The notes beneath the pieces are model-generated. The model had not been told where the DNA came from. It did not search any database and was given only the letters and a program-made list of their open reading frames with translations. From positions 45,443-109,442 of the forward strand of contig CAIZNH010000008.1 in assembly GCA_903934325.1 (NCBI GenBank): 64,000 bases of DNA, given 5' to 3'. The stretch is from an uncultured Alphaproteobacteria bacterium. GTDB lineage: Bacteria > Pseudomonadota > Alphaproteobacteria > Sphingomonadales > Sphingomonadaceae. The position numbers and the translations under genes are program-made. How positions within the stretch are numbered: position 1 is the first letter of the stretch; every line of letters begins with the position of its first letter. Of the stretch, positions 1 through 8,291 are shown piece after piece.

Positions 1-196
1 GCTCAGCCGGATTTCGTCCGTGTCCTCGATGGTCAGCGTGATCGCCGCGCCGATTGTGGCATGGGGCCTCGGCTACCCGCAGGTCATCCCGCCGCTGCTC
101 GCCATCGCGGCGATCGTCATGGTGCAGCACCGCGCCAATATCGGGCGCCTGATGCGGGGGGAGGAGCCGAAGATCGGCGCCTCGTCCAAGCCGTAA
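1..196 (+). CDS. plsY: Glycerol-3-phosphate acyltransferase PlsY, C-terminal fragment (cut by window edge)
   Basis: Only the last 64 codons are present, read in frame from base 2 to the TAA at 194-196. The fragment shows S-R-I-S-S-V-S-S, a hydrophobic membrane stretch, then HRANIGRLMRGEEPKI, matching the conserved PlsY C-terminus (HR-NI-RL--G-E-KI). PlsY is an integral membrane enzyme that transfers the acyl group from acyl-phosphate to glycerol-3-phosphate, the first acylation of phospholipid synthesis. It is followed after 16 bp by dprA. The 5' part lies outside the window, so nothing can be said about its start. Confidence 0.85.
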   Translation, partial: LSRISSVSSMVSVIAAPIVAWGLGYPQVIPPLLAIAAIVMVQHRANIGRLMRGEEPKIGASSKP

Positions 197-212
197 TGCG
201 GGGCCTCATCTG

Positions 213-1364
213 ATGGAGCACGAGGGGTCGCAGCCGGTGCTCAGCCAACAGGAAGCTTTCGCGCGCATCCGCCTGCTGCGCTCGCCCAACATTGGCCCGG
301 TGAGCTATCGCCAGCTGATTGCGCGCTTCGGCAGCGCCGGGGCGGCGCTGGATGCGCTGCCCGATCTCGCCAGCCGGGGGAGGGGGCCCTATCGCCCGGC
401 CAGTGCCGAGAGCATCGAGCGCGAGGTCTCCGCCGTGCGCGCGGCAGGCGCGCGCTATCTGTTCCACGATCAGCCCGATTACCCCGCGCTGCTGGCCGAA
501 CTGGACAGCGCGCCGCCCATTCTGACCTGCCGCGGCCGGCTTGACCTCGCCAGCGCGCCCTGCGTGGCGGTGGTAGGGGCGCGCAATGCCAGCGCTGCGG
601 CGGTCAAGCTGGCGCGCGATTTCGCCGCTGCGCTGGCCGAGGCGGGCTTCACGATTGTCTCGGGCCTTGCGCGCGGCATCGACGGTGCAACGCACGAGGG
701 CGCCTTTCCGCAGACCATCGGCGTGATCGCCAGCGGGATCGACATCGCCTATCCGCCGCAGCACGCCGAGCTTCAGGAACGCATCGCGAGGGAGGGGTTG
801 CTGATCGCCGAACAGCCCCCCGGCACCGAGCCGCGCGGGCGGCATTTCCCGTCGAGGAACCGCATCATCGCAGGCCTTGCGAGCGGCACGCTGGTGGTCG
901 AGGCGGCGCCCCAATCGGGCAGCCTCATCACCGCGCGGCTGGCGGGCGAGGCGGGGCGCGAGGTCATGGCAATCCCCGGCTCCCCGCTCGATGCCCGCGC
1001 CTCGGGATGCAACCAGCTGATCCGCGAAGGCGCGGTGCTGGTGCAGAGTCCGGAGGATGTGATCGAACTGCTCCAGAGTTTCACGGGCGCCCCGCGCTCG
1101 CGCTACCGCGTGGCCGAAGGCGCGGCCGATTTCGACTATGCCGAACTTGCCCGGCTCGAATGGGGCGAGGCGCGGGCTGATCTGTCTGGCGATATCGCCA
1201 ACCTGCTCACCAACGCGCCGGTGCCGGTCGACGAGCTGATCCACCAGTCAGGCGCCAGCGCGGTCGAGGTCCACATGGCGCTGCTCGAACTGGAACTTGT
1301 GGGCGAGCTGGTGCGCGAGGCTGACGGCACGGTGCGCCGCGCCAGCCCCGAGGATAGCGCATGA
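213..1364 (+). CDS. dprA: DNA-processing protein DprA
   Basis: 383 aa. The protein has the Rossmann-like DprA/Smf domain with SGLARGIDGATHEGAF and the FPSRNRIIAGLA motif, both diagnostic of the family. A C-terminal winged-helix segment (around residues 325-378, DIANLLTNAPVPVDELI) matches the DprA C-terminal domain that many Gram-negative DprA proteins carry. DprA binds incoming single-stranded DNA in the cytoplasm and loads RecA during natural transformation. The gene lies 16 bp after plsY and its stop overlaps the next start by 4 bp (ATGA), so the three genes are probably cotranscribed. Other competence genes are not in the window, so actual competence is not shown. Confidence 0.95.
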   Translation: MEHEGSQPVLSQQEAFARIRLLRSPNIGPVSYRQLIARFGSAGAALDALPDLASRGRGPYRPASAESIEREVSAVRAAGARYLFHDQPDYPALLAELDSAPPILTCRGRLDLASAPCVAVVGARNASAAAVKLARDFAAALAEAGFTIVSGLARGIDGATHEGAFPQTIGVIASGIDIAYPPQHAELQERIAREGLLIAEQPPGTEPRGRHFPSRNRIIAGLASGTLVVEAAPQSGSLITARLAGEAGREVMAIPGSPLDARASGCNQLIREGAVLVQSPEDVIELLQSFTGAPRSRYRVAEGAADFDYAELARLEWGEARADLSGDIANLLTNAPVPVDELIHQSGASAVEVHMALLELELVGELVREADGTVRRASPEDSA

Positions 1365-2017
1365 CCCCCGCCCGCGAGGCCGATTTCGGCCTGCTCGTCT
1401 CCCGCTCCTTCGAGAACCTCTGGGCGATCCGCAAGCCGGTGGCGATCTATCTTGCGGTGGTGGCCGTGGCGGCCTTCACCATTCCCTTGCTCGGCATCGG
1501 CTTCACCAGCGGCGGGGGCGTGGTGATCTATCTTTTCGGGCAATACTGGCTGTTTCAGGCCCTGTTGAAGACGCGCGGGCTGCTGGAGACGCAGGGCAAT
1601 CATCTCGCCCCCTTCCTTTTGCTGGCGATGCTGCTGATCGGGCCGATCATGGTCGGCATTTTCGCTCTGATCCTGCCCGGCCTGTTTCTGGTCGCGCGCT
1701 GGATAGCCGCGCCCGCTTTCGTGGCTGCGCGGGGCGGGAGCGCATGGGCAGCGGCAGGGGCCAGCTGGCAGACGGTGCGCGGCCACACCGGCAAGATCGC
1801 CAGCATCGTCGTGATGATGTTCCTGATCGCAAGCCTGTTCGGCACGCTTGGCGCGGCGGCAGGCGGGCTGTTTGCCGGGATTGCCGCCTATCGCGCGGCC
1901 CAGCCGCTCAATCTGATCGAGGCGCACCTGTTTCCGCTGATGCTGCTCGGCCTGTCGGTGGCAGTCTATGAACTGCTCGGGCCGCGCAATACCATCATCG
2001 AGGATGTTTTCGGGTGA
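1361..2017 (+). CDS. Uncharacterised multi-pass membrane protein
   Basis: 218 aa with about five or six hydrophobic segments (around residues 28-50, 55-72, 82-115, 145-170 and 178-205) and few charges. Gly/Ala-rich helices such as LLAMLLIGPIMVGIFALILPGLFLVARW suggest an inner-membrane protein. The LPGL--VARW pattern recalls YciC/glycerophosphodiester-phosphodiesterase membrane-domain proteins, but that resemblance is weak. Its ATG overlaps the dprA stop (ATGA), indicating translational coupling, and topA follows. No function is assigned. Confidence 0.75.
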   Translation: MTPAREADFGLLVSRSFENLWAIRKPVAIYLAVVAVAAFTIPLLGIGFTSGGGVVIYLFGQYWLFQALLKTRGLLETQGNHLAPFLLLAMLLIGPIMVGIFALILPGLFLVARWIAAPAFVAARGGSAWAAAGASWQTVRGHTGKIASIVVMMFLIASLFGTLGAAAGGLFAGIAAYRAAQPLNLIEAHLFPLMLLGLSVAVYELLGPRNTIIEDVFG

Positions 2018-2104
2018 ATGGCTTCACACAAGCCGCTTGACGGCCTAGGCGGCGCAGCCCCACCCTCGCGCGTACGTACACGTAAGGACACCTCTTCTCA
2101 GCCC

Positions 2105-4672
2105 ATGCAGCTTGTCATTGTTGAATCGCCGGCCAAGGCGAAGACCATCGAGAAATATCTGGGCAAGGACTACAAGGTTCTCGCGTCCTACGGCCATGTG
2201 CGCGATCTGCCGCCCAAGGATGGCAGCGTCGATCCGGACGCCGATTTCGCGATGGAGTGGGAACTCTACCGCGACAAGCAGAGCCGCTTCAAGGAAATCG
2301 CCGACGCGGCCAAGGGCGCAAGCCGCCTCGTGCTCGCCACCGACCCTGACCGCGAGGGCGAGGCGATCAGCTGGCACGTGCAGGAGCTGCTGGCCAAGCG
2401 CAAGGCGCTGCCCAAGCTCGTCGAGCGGGTCACCTTCAACGCCATCACCAAGACCGCCGTCACCGAGGCCATGGCCCGCCCGCGCGAGCTCGATCAGCCG
2501 CTGATCGACGCCTATCTCGCCCGCCGCGCGCTGGATTATCTGTTCGGCTTCACGCTTTCGCCGGTGCTGTGGAGGAAGCTCCCCGGGGCCAAGAGCGCAG
2601 GCCGCGTGCAGTCCGTGGCGCTGCGCCTGATCGTCGAGCGCGAGCGCGAGATCGAAGCCTTCCGGGCCGAGGAATACTGGAGCGTGCTCGCCAAGCTCCA
2701 GCACGACGGTACCGAGTTCGACGCGCGCCTCGTCAAGTTCAAGGGCGTGAAGCTGGAGCGGCTGAGCCTCGGCAATCAGGGCATTGCGCTGGAAGCCAAG
2801 GCGGCGGTCGAGGCCGGGCGCTTCACGGTTGAGGGTGTCGAGACCAAGCCGGTCAAGCGCAACCCCGCACCGCCGTTCACCACCTCGACCTTGCAGCAGG
2901 AGGCCGCGCGCAAGCTCGGCTATTCCGCGCAGCACACCATGCGGCTCGCCCAGAGCCTGTATGAAGCCGGCGCGATCACCTATATGCGTACCGATGGCGT
3001 GCAGATGGACCCCGGTGCCATCATGGCCCTGCGCGATGCGATCGCCGCGCGTTACGACAGCGCCTACCTCCCTGAAAAGCCGCGCTTCTACAGCACCAAG
3101 GCCAAGAACGCGCAGGAGGCCCACGAGGCGATCCGGCCGACCGATTTCACCCGCGAACGGGCGGGCACGGGCGACGAGGCCAAGCTCTATGATCTGATCT
3201 TCAAGCGCGCCATGGCGAGCCAGATGGCGACCGCGCAGATGGAGCGTACCACTGTCACCCTGCGCGATGCCACCGGGCAGCACGAGCTGCGCGCTACAGG
3301 GCAAGTGATCCGCTTCCCCGGCTTCCTCGCGGTCTATCAGGAAGGCTTTGACGACAAGGGGCAGGGCGAAGACGAGGACGAGGACGGCCTGCTGCCGATG
3401 CTCAAGGCCGGCGACACGCCCGCCAAGCGCGGTGTCGAGGCGACCCAGCACTTCACCCAGCCGCCCCCGCGCTTTTCGGAAGCCTCGCTGGTCAAGCGTC
3501 TGGAGGAGCTCGGCATCGGGCGGCCCTCGACCTATGCCTCGACCATCCAGACGTTGCGTGACAGAAGTTACGTGCGGATGGAGAAGAACCGCTTCTTTGC
3601 GGAAGAGAGCGGCCGCCTGCTGACGGCTTTCCTCGAACGCTTCTTCCCCACCTATGTCGCCTATGATTTCACCGCGGGCATGGAGGACGAGCTCGATGTC
3701 GTCTCCGACGGGCGCGAGGATTACAAGGCGTTGCTCGCCCGCTTCTGGAAGGACTTCAAGCCCAAGGCCGACGAGGTGATGGAGAAGCTGCCTTCGGAAG
3801 TGACCGAGGCGCTGGACGAATATCTCTCCGACTTCCTGTTCCCGCCGCGCGAGGACGGGCACGATCCGCGCGCCTGCCCGATGTGCGCTGCGGAAGGCCG
3901 CGCCAATGGCAGGCTCTCCCTGCGCGGTGGCCGCTTCGGCGCCTTTGTGGCCTGCGCCAACTATCCGGAGTGCAAATACACCCGCCGCTTCGCCCAGCCG
4001 GGCGGCGAGGGTGAGGGCGGGGCCGATGACGGGATCCTCGGCCAGCACCCCGAAACCGGCGAGGACATCCACCGCAAGACGGGCCGCTTCGGCCCCTATG
4101 TGCAGATGGGTGACGGCAAGGATGCCAAGCGCGCCTCGATCCCCAAGGACATCGATGATTTCGATCTCGACTGGGCGGTGAAGCTTCTGGACCTGCCGCG
4201 CATCATCGGCGCGCATCCTGACACAGGCCTCGAAATCGAAGCCAATATCGGGCGTTACGGGCCCTATCTGCGGCACGACGGCAAGTATGGTAAACTCACC
4301 AATACCCGCGAGGTGTTCGAGGTGGGGATGAACCGTGCCGTCGATATCCTCGCGCAGGCTGCCAATCGCGGCGCGGGCGGGGCTGCGCGCGGCAAGGCGG
4401 AGGCGATTGCGGCGCTTGGGGCGCACCCCGTCAGCGGGGGCGAGATCAAGGTCATGCCGGGCCGCTACGGGCCCTACGTCACCGATGGCACCACCAACGC
4501 GACGATCCCGCGCGATGTGAAACCTGAAGAGGTTACGCTCGAAGCCGCCATCGAACTGATCGATGCGCGTGCGGCCAAGGGTCCGGCCAAGGGGAAGGCC
4601 AAGAAGAAGGCCGCCCCCAAGAAGAAGGCTGCCCCCAAGAAGAAAGCTCCGGCCAAGAAGGCGGCCAAATGA
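2105..4672 (+). CDS. topA: DNA topoisomerase I
   Basis: 855 aa from MQLVIVESPAKAKTIEKYLG, the conserved TopA N-terminus. An in-frame ATG 29 codons upstream (2018) would add a non-conserved leader, so I reject it. The TOPRIM domain shows ATDPDREGEAISWH. The catalytic tyrosine lies in AITYMRTDGVQ. A zinc ribbon follows (CPMC then C-x5-C, near residues 590-625), then three topoisomerase C-terminal repeats containing GRFGPYV, GRYGPYL and GRYGPYV. The protein ends in a Lys/Ala/Pro-rich tail with repeated APKKKA, a basic tail common in alphaproteobacterial TopA. The enzyme relaxes negative supercoils behind RNA polymerase. Confidence 0.97.
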   Translation: MQLVIVESPAKAKTIEKYLGKDYKVLASYGHVRDLPPKDGSVDPDADFAMEWELYRDKQSRFKEIADAAKGASRLVLATDPDREGEAISWHVQELLAKRKALPKLVERVTFNAITKTAVTEAMARPRELDQPLIDAYLARRALDYLFGFTLSPVLWRKLPGAKSAGRVQSVALRLIVEREREIEAFRAEEYWSVLAKLQHDGTEFDARLVKFKGVKLERLSLGNQGIALEAKAAVEAGRFTVEGVETKPVKRNPAPPFTTSTLQQEAARKLGYSAQHTMRLAQSLYEAGAITYMRTDGVQMDPGAIMALRDAIAARYDSAYLPEKPRFYSTKAKNAQEAHEAIRPTDFTRERAGTGDEAKLYDLIFKRAMASQMATAQMERTTVTLRDATGQHELRATGQVIRFPGFLAVYQEGFDDKGQGEDEDEDGLLPMLKAGDTPAKRGVEATQHFTQPPPRFSEASLVKRLEELGIGRPSTYASTIQTLRDRSYVRMEKNRFFAEESGRLLTAFLERFFPTYVAYDFTAGMEDELDVVSDGREDYKALLARFWKDFKPKADEVMEKLPSEVTEALDEYLSDFLFPPREDGHDPRACPMCAAEGRANGRLSLRGGRFGAFVACANYPECKYTRRFAQPGGEGEGGADDGILGQHPETGEDIHRKTGRFGPYVQMGDGKDAKRASIPKDIDDFDLDWAVKLLDLPRIIGAHPDTGLEIEANIGRYGPYLRHDGKYGKLTNTREVFEVGMNRAVDILAQAANRGAGGAARGKAEAIAALGAHPVSGGEIKVMPGRYGPYVTDGTTNATIPRDVKPEEVTLEAAIELIDARAAKGPAKGKAKKKAAPKKKAAPKKKAPAKKAAK

Positions 4673-4766
4673 TCCCGGCGTGCCGTCCCGCCTGTCGGGA
4701 CCGGCGCGTTGGTAAATCATAAAGCATTACCCTCTATCACGAAGCCCTGAGACCAGGGGCTGCACC

Positions 4767-5054
4767 GTGATTGAAATCGAAGTCCAGAACGAGACGCATC
4801 AGACCCAGGCGCGCATCCGCTTTGCCGCCGTGCCGCGCATCGGCGAAGGCCTGCGCCTGCGCGAACCCGATGGCATGTGGGCGAGCTATGACGTGCTCGA
4901 CGTGTGGTACCAGAAGGCCGAATTCGGCGATGTCTGGATGCCCTATCTCCATGTCCGCATGACCCCGGGCGAGGGCGTGCTGCCCGAAGACCCCTACGCC
5001 GAGGATTACGGCGAATATGACGCGGGCTATGCCGCTATCGGCGGAGGGCGCTGA
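4767..5054 (+). CDS. Small conserved acidic protein of unknown function
   Basis: 95 aa, starting at GTG 4767. The sequence is compact and predicted mostly beta (IEIEVQNETHQTQARIRFAAVP, YDVLDVWYQKAEFGDVWMPYLHV), with an acidic, Tyr-rich tail. There is no signal peptide and no family motif I recognise. It lies 2 bp before the start of the response regulator at 5057, so the two are almost certainly cotranslated. Regular codon use and this tight spacing support a real gene. Confidence 0.7.
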   Translation: MIEIEVQNETHQTQARIRFAAVPRIGEGLRLREPDGMWASYDVLDVWYQKAEFGDVWMPYLHVRMTPGEGVLPEDPYAEDYGEYDAGYAAIGGGR

Positions 5055-5056
5055 TC

Positions 5057-5740
5057 GTGCAGAACCTGATCAAGCGCAATTCCGGCCCGCACCGCCGCAC
5101 CGGCATGGAAGGCAAGACGCTGGCTGAAAAGCTGGCCGCTGGCGAAAAGGCCCGCGAGGCGGCGCAGGGGGGCACTGCCGCTCCGGTCGTGGCTGAAGTC
5201 GAAGCCGCTCCCGCGCCCGCCCCCGCTCCTGCTCCCGCAGCTGACACCCGCGTCGAAATGCAGGCCCGCGCGCCCGCTGCCCCCGGCCCGGAAAGCGGCG
5301 ACACGGATTCGATTGTCGCTGCCGCCAAGGCCATGCGTGACCGCTTTGCCGGCAGCGTTGCTCCGGCAGCGGTGGCCAAGACCTGCCTCATCGTCGATGA
5401 CAGCCGCGTGATCCGCAAGGTTTCGAGCAAGATCGCGATCAGCCTCGGCTATGTCGCGATCGAGGCCGAAAACGGCGAGGAGGCTCTGGCGCGCTGCAAG
5501 AAGGCCATGCCCGACCTCGTGCTCACCGACTGGAACATGCCCGAAATGGACGGCATCGAATTCGTCGCCAAGCTGCGGGCGATCCCGACGCCCAAGGAGC
5601 CCATCGTGGTGTTCTGCACCTCGAACGGCGAGGCCAAGGACATCCACGAGGGCATCTCGGCAGGCGCGGACGACTACATCGTCAAACCCTTCGACGAAGC
5701 GGCTCTGCGCGCCAAGCTGGAGAAGCTGGGGCGGGGCTAA
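5057..5740 (+). CDS. Single-domain CheY-like response regulator with Ala/Pro-rich N-terminal extension
   Basis: 227 aa, GTG start 2 bp after the preceding stop. Residues 1-105 are low complexity, including an alternating Ala-Pro run, and read as a flexible leader. The receiver domain occupies about residues 112-226. It has the acidic pair in LIVDDSRVIRK, the phosphoacceptor Asp in LVLTDWNMPEMDG, the switch Thr/Ser in FCTSNGE and the Lys in IVKPFDE. No output domain follows, so it probably acts by protein contact like CheY or DivK. No cognate kinase is adjacent. It is convergent with the next gene across only 15 bp. Confidence 0.9.
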   Translation: MQNLIKRNSGPHRRTGMEGKTLAEKLAAGEKAREAAQGGTAAPVVAEVEAAPAPAPAPAPAADTRVEMQARAPAAPGPESGDTDSIVAAAKAMRDRFAGSVAPAAVAKTCLIVDDSRVIRKVSSKIAISLGYVAIEAENGEEALARCKKAMPDLVLTDWNMPEMDGIEFVAKLRAIPTPKEPIVVFCTSNGEAKDIHEGISAGADDYIVKPFDEAALRAKLEKLGRG

Positions 5741-5755
5741 GCCCGCGCCGCTGCG

Positions 5756-6562
5756 CTACTTCGCCGCTTCCTTGGCGGCCTGTGCTTCCAAGTATTGGGC
5801 ATAGCGGGCGTCGTCCACCAGACTGCGCCCGGGACGGCCGATGAGTTGGTTGAGTACGATCCGCACGTCACGCCCTGCCCAGAATTCGCCGATGTCACTC
5901 TGCTCGGCGGTGCGATCCTTCGACTTTTTTGCCCCGAGGCTTTTGACTTCGTTGAAGTCACGCGCCCAGGCCGCGCTGCCCAAAGTTACCGGCGGCGCGG
6001 GCCGCATTTCGGCGGGGCTGGTCATGATCCACGGCGTTTGCCTGGCGAGGATGGTGCCGACCAAGGGCGTAGTCTGCACATAGGTACCCGGTGTCTGGGG
6101 GCGGTTCACCGGGTCTTTGCCCTCGGCGTTGGAGTTGGCCCGGGCGGCGATAACGGCGGCTGCCGCTTCGGCACCGACCTTCTCGCCATTGGCGCTCGCG
6201 GTCTTGTCGGTGACCGCGCCGAGGGAGGCTTTCAACGCGCCCTCGAACATGTCTTTCTGATCGGCACAGACAAGCACCAGCACATCATGCGCGGCGCGTG
6301 CGGCTGCGGCTTCCGGCGAGCTTCCCTCGGGCGCTGTCAGCTTTCTGGTGTAGGGCGTGTATTTTGGCGTGACCGCGTTGATGGCTTCGAACATGGCGAC
6401 ACTCACCATGGCATCGGCATCGCGCTGTAGCGGGTCCTCGCACTTGTCGACCTGCGCGCGCCACTGGGTCAGCACGTTGTTGACGACACCGGCTGAAGCA
6501 TTGGCTGGAATTGTAGCGGCCATGACCGCGCACAGAACCCACGAGCGATTTGCGATACGCAT
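5756..6562 (-). CDS. Secreted haloperoxidase/PAP2-family-like protein lacking the catalytic domain
   Basis: 268 aa from MRIANRSWVLCAVMAATIPANASA, a Sec signal peptide. A longer upstream ATG (6646) only adds a non-conserved leader. The mature part resembles the N-terminal helical half of vanadium-dependent haloperoxidase-like proteins: VSVAMFEAINAVTPKYTPY, AAAARAAHDVLV, PGTYVQTTP and a DRTAEQSDIGEFWAG segment. The protein ends shortly after GRSLVDDARY, where the family normally continues into the acid-phosphatase core with its vanadate/phosphate-binding Lys, Arg and His residues. Those motifs are absent. It is either a truncated relic or a stand-alone helical-domain protein. The family call rests on remembered pattern similarity. 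Confidence 0.6.
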   Translation of the reverse strand: MRIANRSWVLCAVMAATIPANASAGVVNNVLTQWRAQVDKCEDPLQRDADAMVSVAMFEAINAVTPKYTPYTRKLTAPEGSSPEAAAARAAHDVLVLVCADQKDMFEGALKASLGAVTDKTASANGEKVGAEAAAAVIAARANSNAEGKDPVNRPQTPGTYVQTTPLVGTILARQTPWIMTSPAEMRPAPPVTLGSAAWARDFNEVKSLGAKKSKDRTAEQSDIGEFWAGRDVRIVLNQLIGRPGRSLVDDARYAQYLEAQAAKEAAK

Positions 6563-6669
6563 AAAATGTTCCCCCAAGCCCGAGTTGGGCCCCCGGTGGA
6601 GGTCTACACTACTTTTTTGCGGACACGAAGCGCGTGATGCTGGCATCAGGGCGACGAAAGAAGGCGCCC

Positions 6670-7596
6670 CTACCGCACCCAGTCGAGCCCGATTTCCTCG
6701 AACACTTCCTTGTCCTCGGCCCAGTTCTCCAGAACCTTCACGTGCAAATAGAGGTGCACCTTCACGCCAAGCACCTCCATCAATTCCGCGCGCGCGGCGG
6801 CCCCGATGGCCTTGATCTTCGATCCGCCCTTGCCGAGCACGATTGCGCGCTGGTTGTCGCGGGTGACGACGATCTGCTGGTGGATTTCCACGCTGCCATC
6901 GGGGCGCACCTCGTATTTCTCGGGCCGCACCGCGCTGTCATAGGGCAGTTCCTCGTGGAGCTGCTGGTAGAGCTGTTCGCGGGTGATCTCGGCGGCGAGC
7001 AGGCGTTCGGAGGCGTCCGAGACCTGATCTTCGGGATACATCCACTCGCCATCGGGCATCAGCCTGGCGAGCGTCTCCTTCATCTCGGGCACGCCTTCGC
7101 CGGTGAGAGCGGAGATAAAGAAGATCTCGGCAAAATCGACCTTGGCCGCAAGCTCCTGCGCGAGCGCCAGCAGCGGCTCCTTCTTGGCGCGGTCGACCTT
7201 GTTGAGGACGAGAATCTTGCGCTCCGGACGGCCTGCCAGCGCTTCGAGCAGCGGCTCCAGCTCGTGGCGGCGCTGCTTGATCGGATCGACCATCAGCAGC
7301 ACCGCGTCGGCGGCTTCCGCACCTTCCCACGCCGCGCTCACCATTGCGCGGTCCAGCCGGCGGCGCGGGGCGAAGATGCCGGGGGTATCGACGAGGATCA
7401 TCTGCACCGGCGTGCCGTCCGCGAGGTCATGCAGGGCAATGCCCAGCATCCGCGCGCGGGTGGTCTGCGCCTTGGCGCTGGTGATCGCGACCTTCTGGCC
7501 GACGAGGGCGTTCACAAGGGTCGATTTGCCCGCATTGGGCGCGCCGAGGACGGCAACCATGCCGCAGCGGGTGGGGGTGGTTTGTTCTTCCATCAT
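6670..7596 (-). CDS. era: GTPase Era
   Basis: 308 aa. G-motifs are intact: GAPNAGKS (G1), QTTR (G2), DTPG (G3) and NKVD (G4). A C-terminal KH domain contains GKGGSKIKAIGAAARAEL. Era binds the 3' end of 16S rRNA and assists 30S assembly. Two adjacent ATG codons (7596, 7593) are possible starts, 8-11 bp after the rnc stop; the GAAAGA upstream fits either. The upstream in-frame extension overlaps rnc and is not conserved. Gene order lepB-rnc-era is the usual proteobacterial arrangement. Confidence 0.97.
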   Translation of the reverse strand: MMEEQTTPTRCGMVAVLGAPNAGKSTLVNALVGQKVAITSAKAQTTRARMLGIALHDLADGTPVQMILVDTPGIFAPRRRLDRAMVSAAWEGAEAADAVLLMVDPIKQRRHELEPLLEALAGRPERKILVLNKVDRAKKEPLLALAQELAAKVDFAEIFFISALTGEGVPEMKETLARLMPDGEWMYPEDQVSDASERLLAAEITREQLYQQLHEELPYDSAVRPEKYEVRPDGSVEIHQQIVVTRDNQRAIVLGKGGSKIKAIGAAARAELMEVLGVKVHLYLHVKVLENWAEDKEVFEEIGLDWVR

Positions 7597-7604
7597 TCTT
7601 TCGC

Positions 7605-8291
7605 TTACCCGAAGGCCTCCAGAAAGGCCTTGGCGGCGAGCCTTTCGGCCTCGCCCTTGGAGTTGGCCGTGGCTTCGGCGTGGCCGACATTGCGGATGCT
7701 CACGCGCACGGTGAAGCGCGCCGCGTGATCGGGGCCGGCGCGGTCCACCACTTCGTAATGCGGCATGGCGCGGCGATTGCCTGCGGCCCATTCCTGCAAT
7801 GCGCTCTTGGGATGCTTGGCCTTGCCGACATCGCCTTCCAGTTCGCCCGCCCACAGCCGGTAGATCGCATCGCGCGCCGTATCAAAGCCGTGTTCGATGA
7901 AGCAGGCACCGATCAGCGCCTCCATCACATCGCCCAAAATCTTGTCGCTATCTGCCCCGCCATCATCGCGCGCCTGCTTGCCGAGCCGGATGTGCGCGGG
8001 AAGCCCGATCACCCGCGCAATCCGTGCGCAGGTCGCCCCGCTGACGAGCGCGTTCAACCGCTGCGAAAGCTTGCCCTCCGGTCCGTCGCCCGCGCGGTAG
8101 AGCCAGCTGGCGACCGAGAGGCCGAGCACGCGGTCTCCGAGGAATTCGAGCCGCTGGTAATCGGTCGCCCCGCCGGGACCGGCGCCGTTGTAGCTGCCGT
8201 GGGTCAGGGCTTCGAGCCAGGGGGTCTCGTTGGTGACGATGAAGCCCTGCGAGGCGAGCCATTCGCGGGCGGCGGGATCGAGACTGCTCAC
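7605..8291 (-). CDS. rnc: Ribonuclease III
   Basis: 228 aa. The endonuclease domain signature RLEFLGDRVLG lies near residue 50, the second acidic cluster is DKILGDVMEALIGA, and a C-terminal double-stranded RNA-binding domain starts at about residue 155 (HPKSALQEWAAGN). RNase III cleaves double-stranded RNA, including the 30S rRNA precursor. I choose the GTG at 8291 because it overlaps the lepB stop (GTGA), leaves the normal family length and needs no long non-conserved leader. It sits between lepB and era. Confidence 0.96.
   Translation of the reverse strand: MSSLDPAAREWLASQGFIVTNETPWLEALTHGSYNGAGPGGATDYQRLEFLGDRVLGLSVASWLYRAGDGPEGKLSQRLNALVSGATCARIARVIGLPAHIRLGKQARDDGGADSDKILGDVMEALIGACFIEHGFDTARDAIYRLWAGELEGDVGKAKHPKSALQEWAAGNRRAMPHYEVVDRAGPDHAARFTVRVSIRNVGHAEATANSKGEAERLAAKAFLEAFG

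Noticed and set aside
2018..2104. Earlier ATG for topA directly after the upstream stop
   Set aside because: The 29-residue leader is not part of the conserved TopA N-terminus, which starts at MQLVIVESPAKAKTIE.
4685..4701. GTCCCG-CCTGT-CGGGAC hairpin after topA as terminator
   Set aside because: Only 6 bp of stem and no T-run on either strand.
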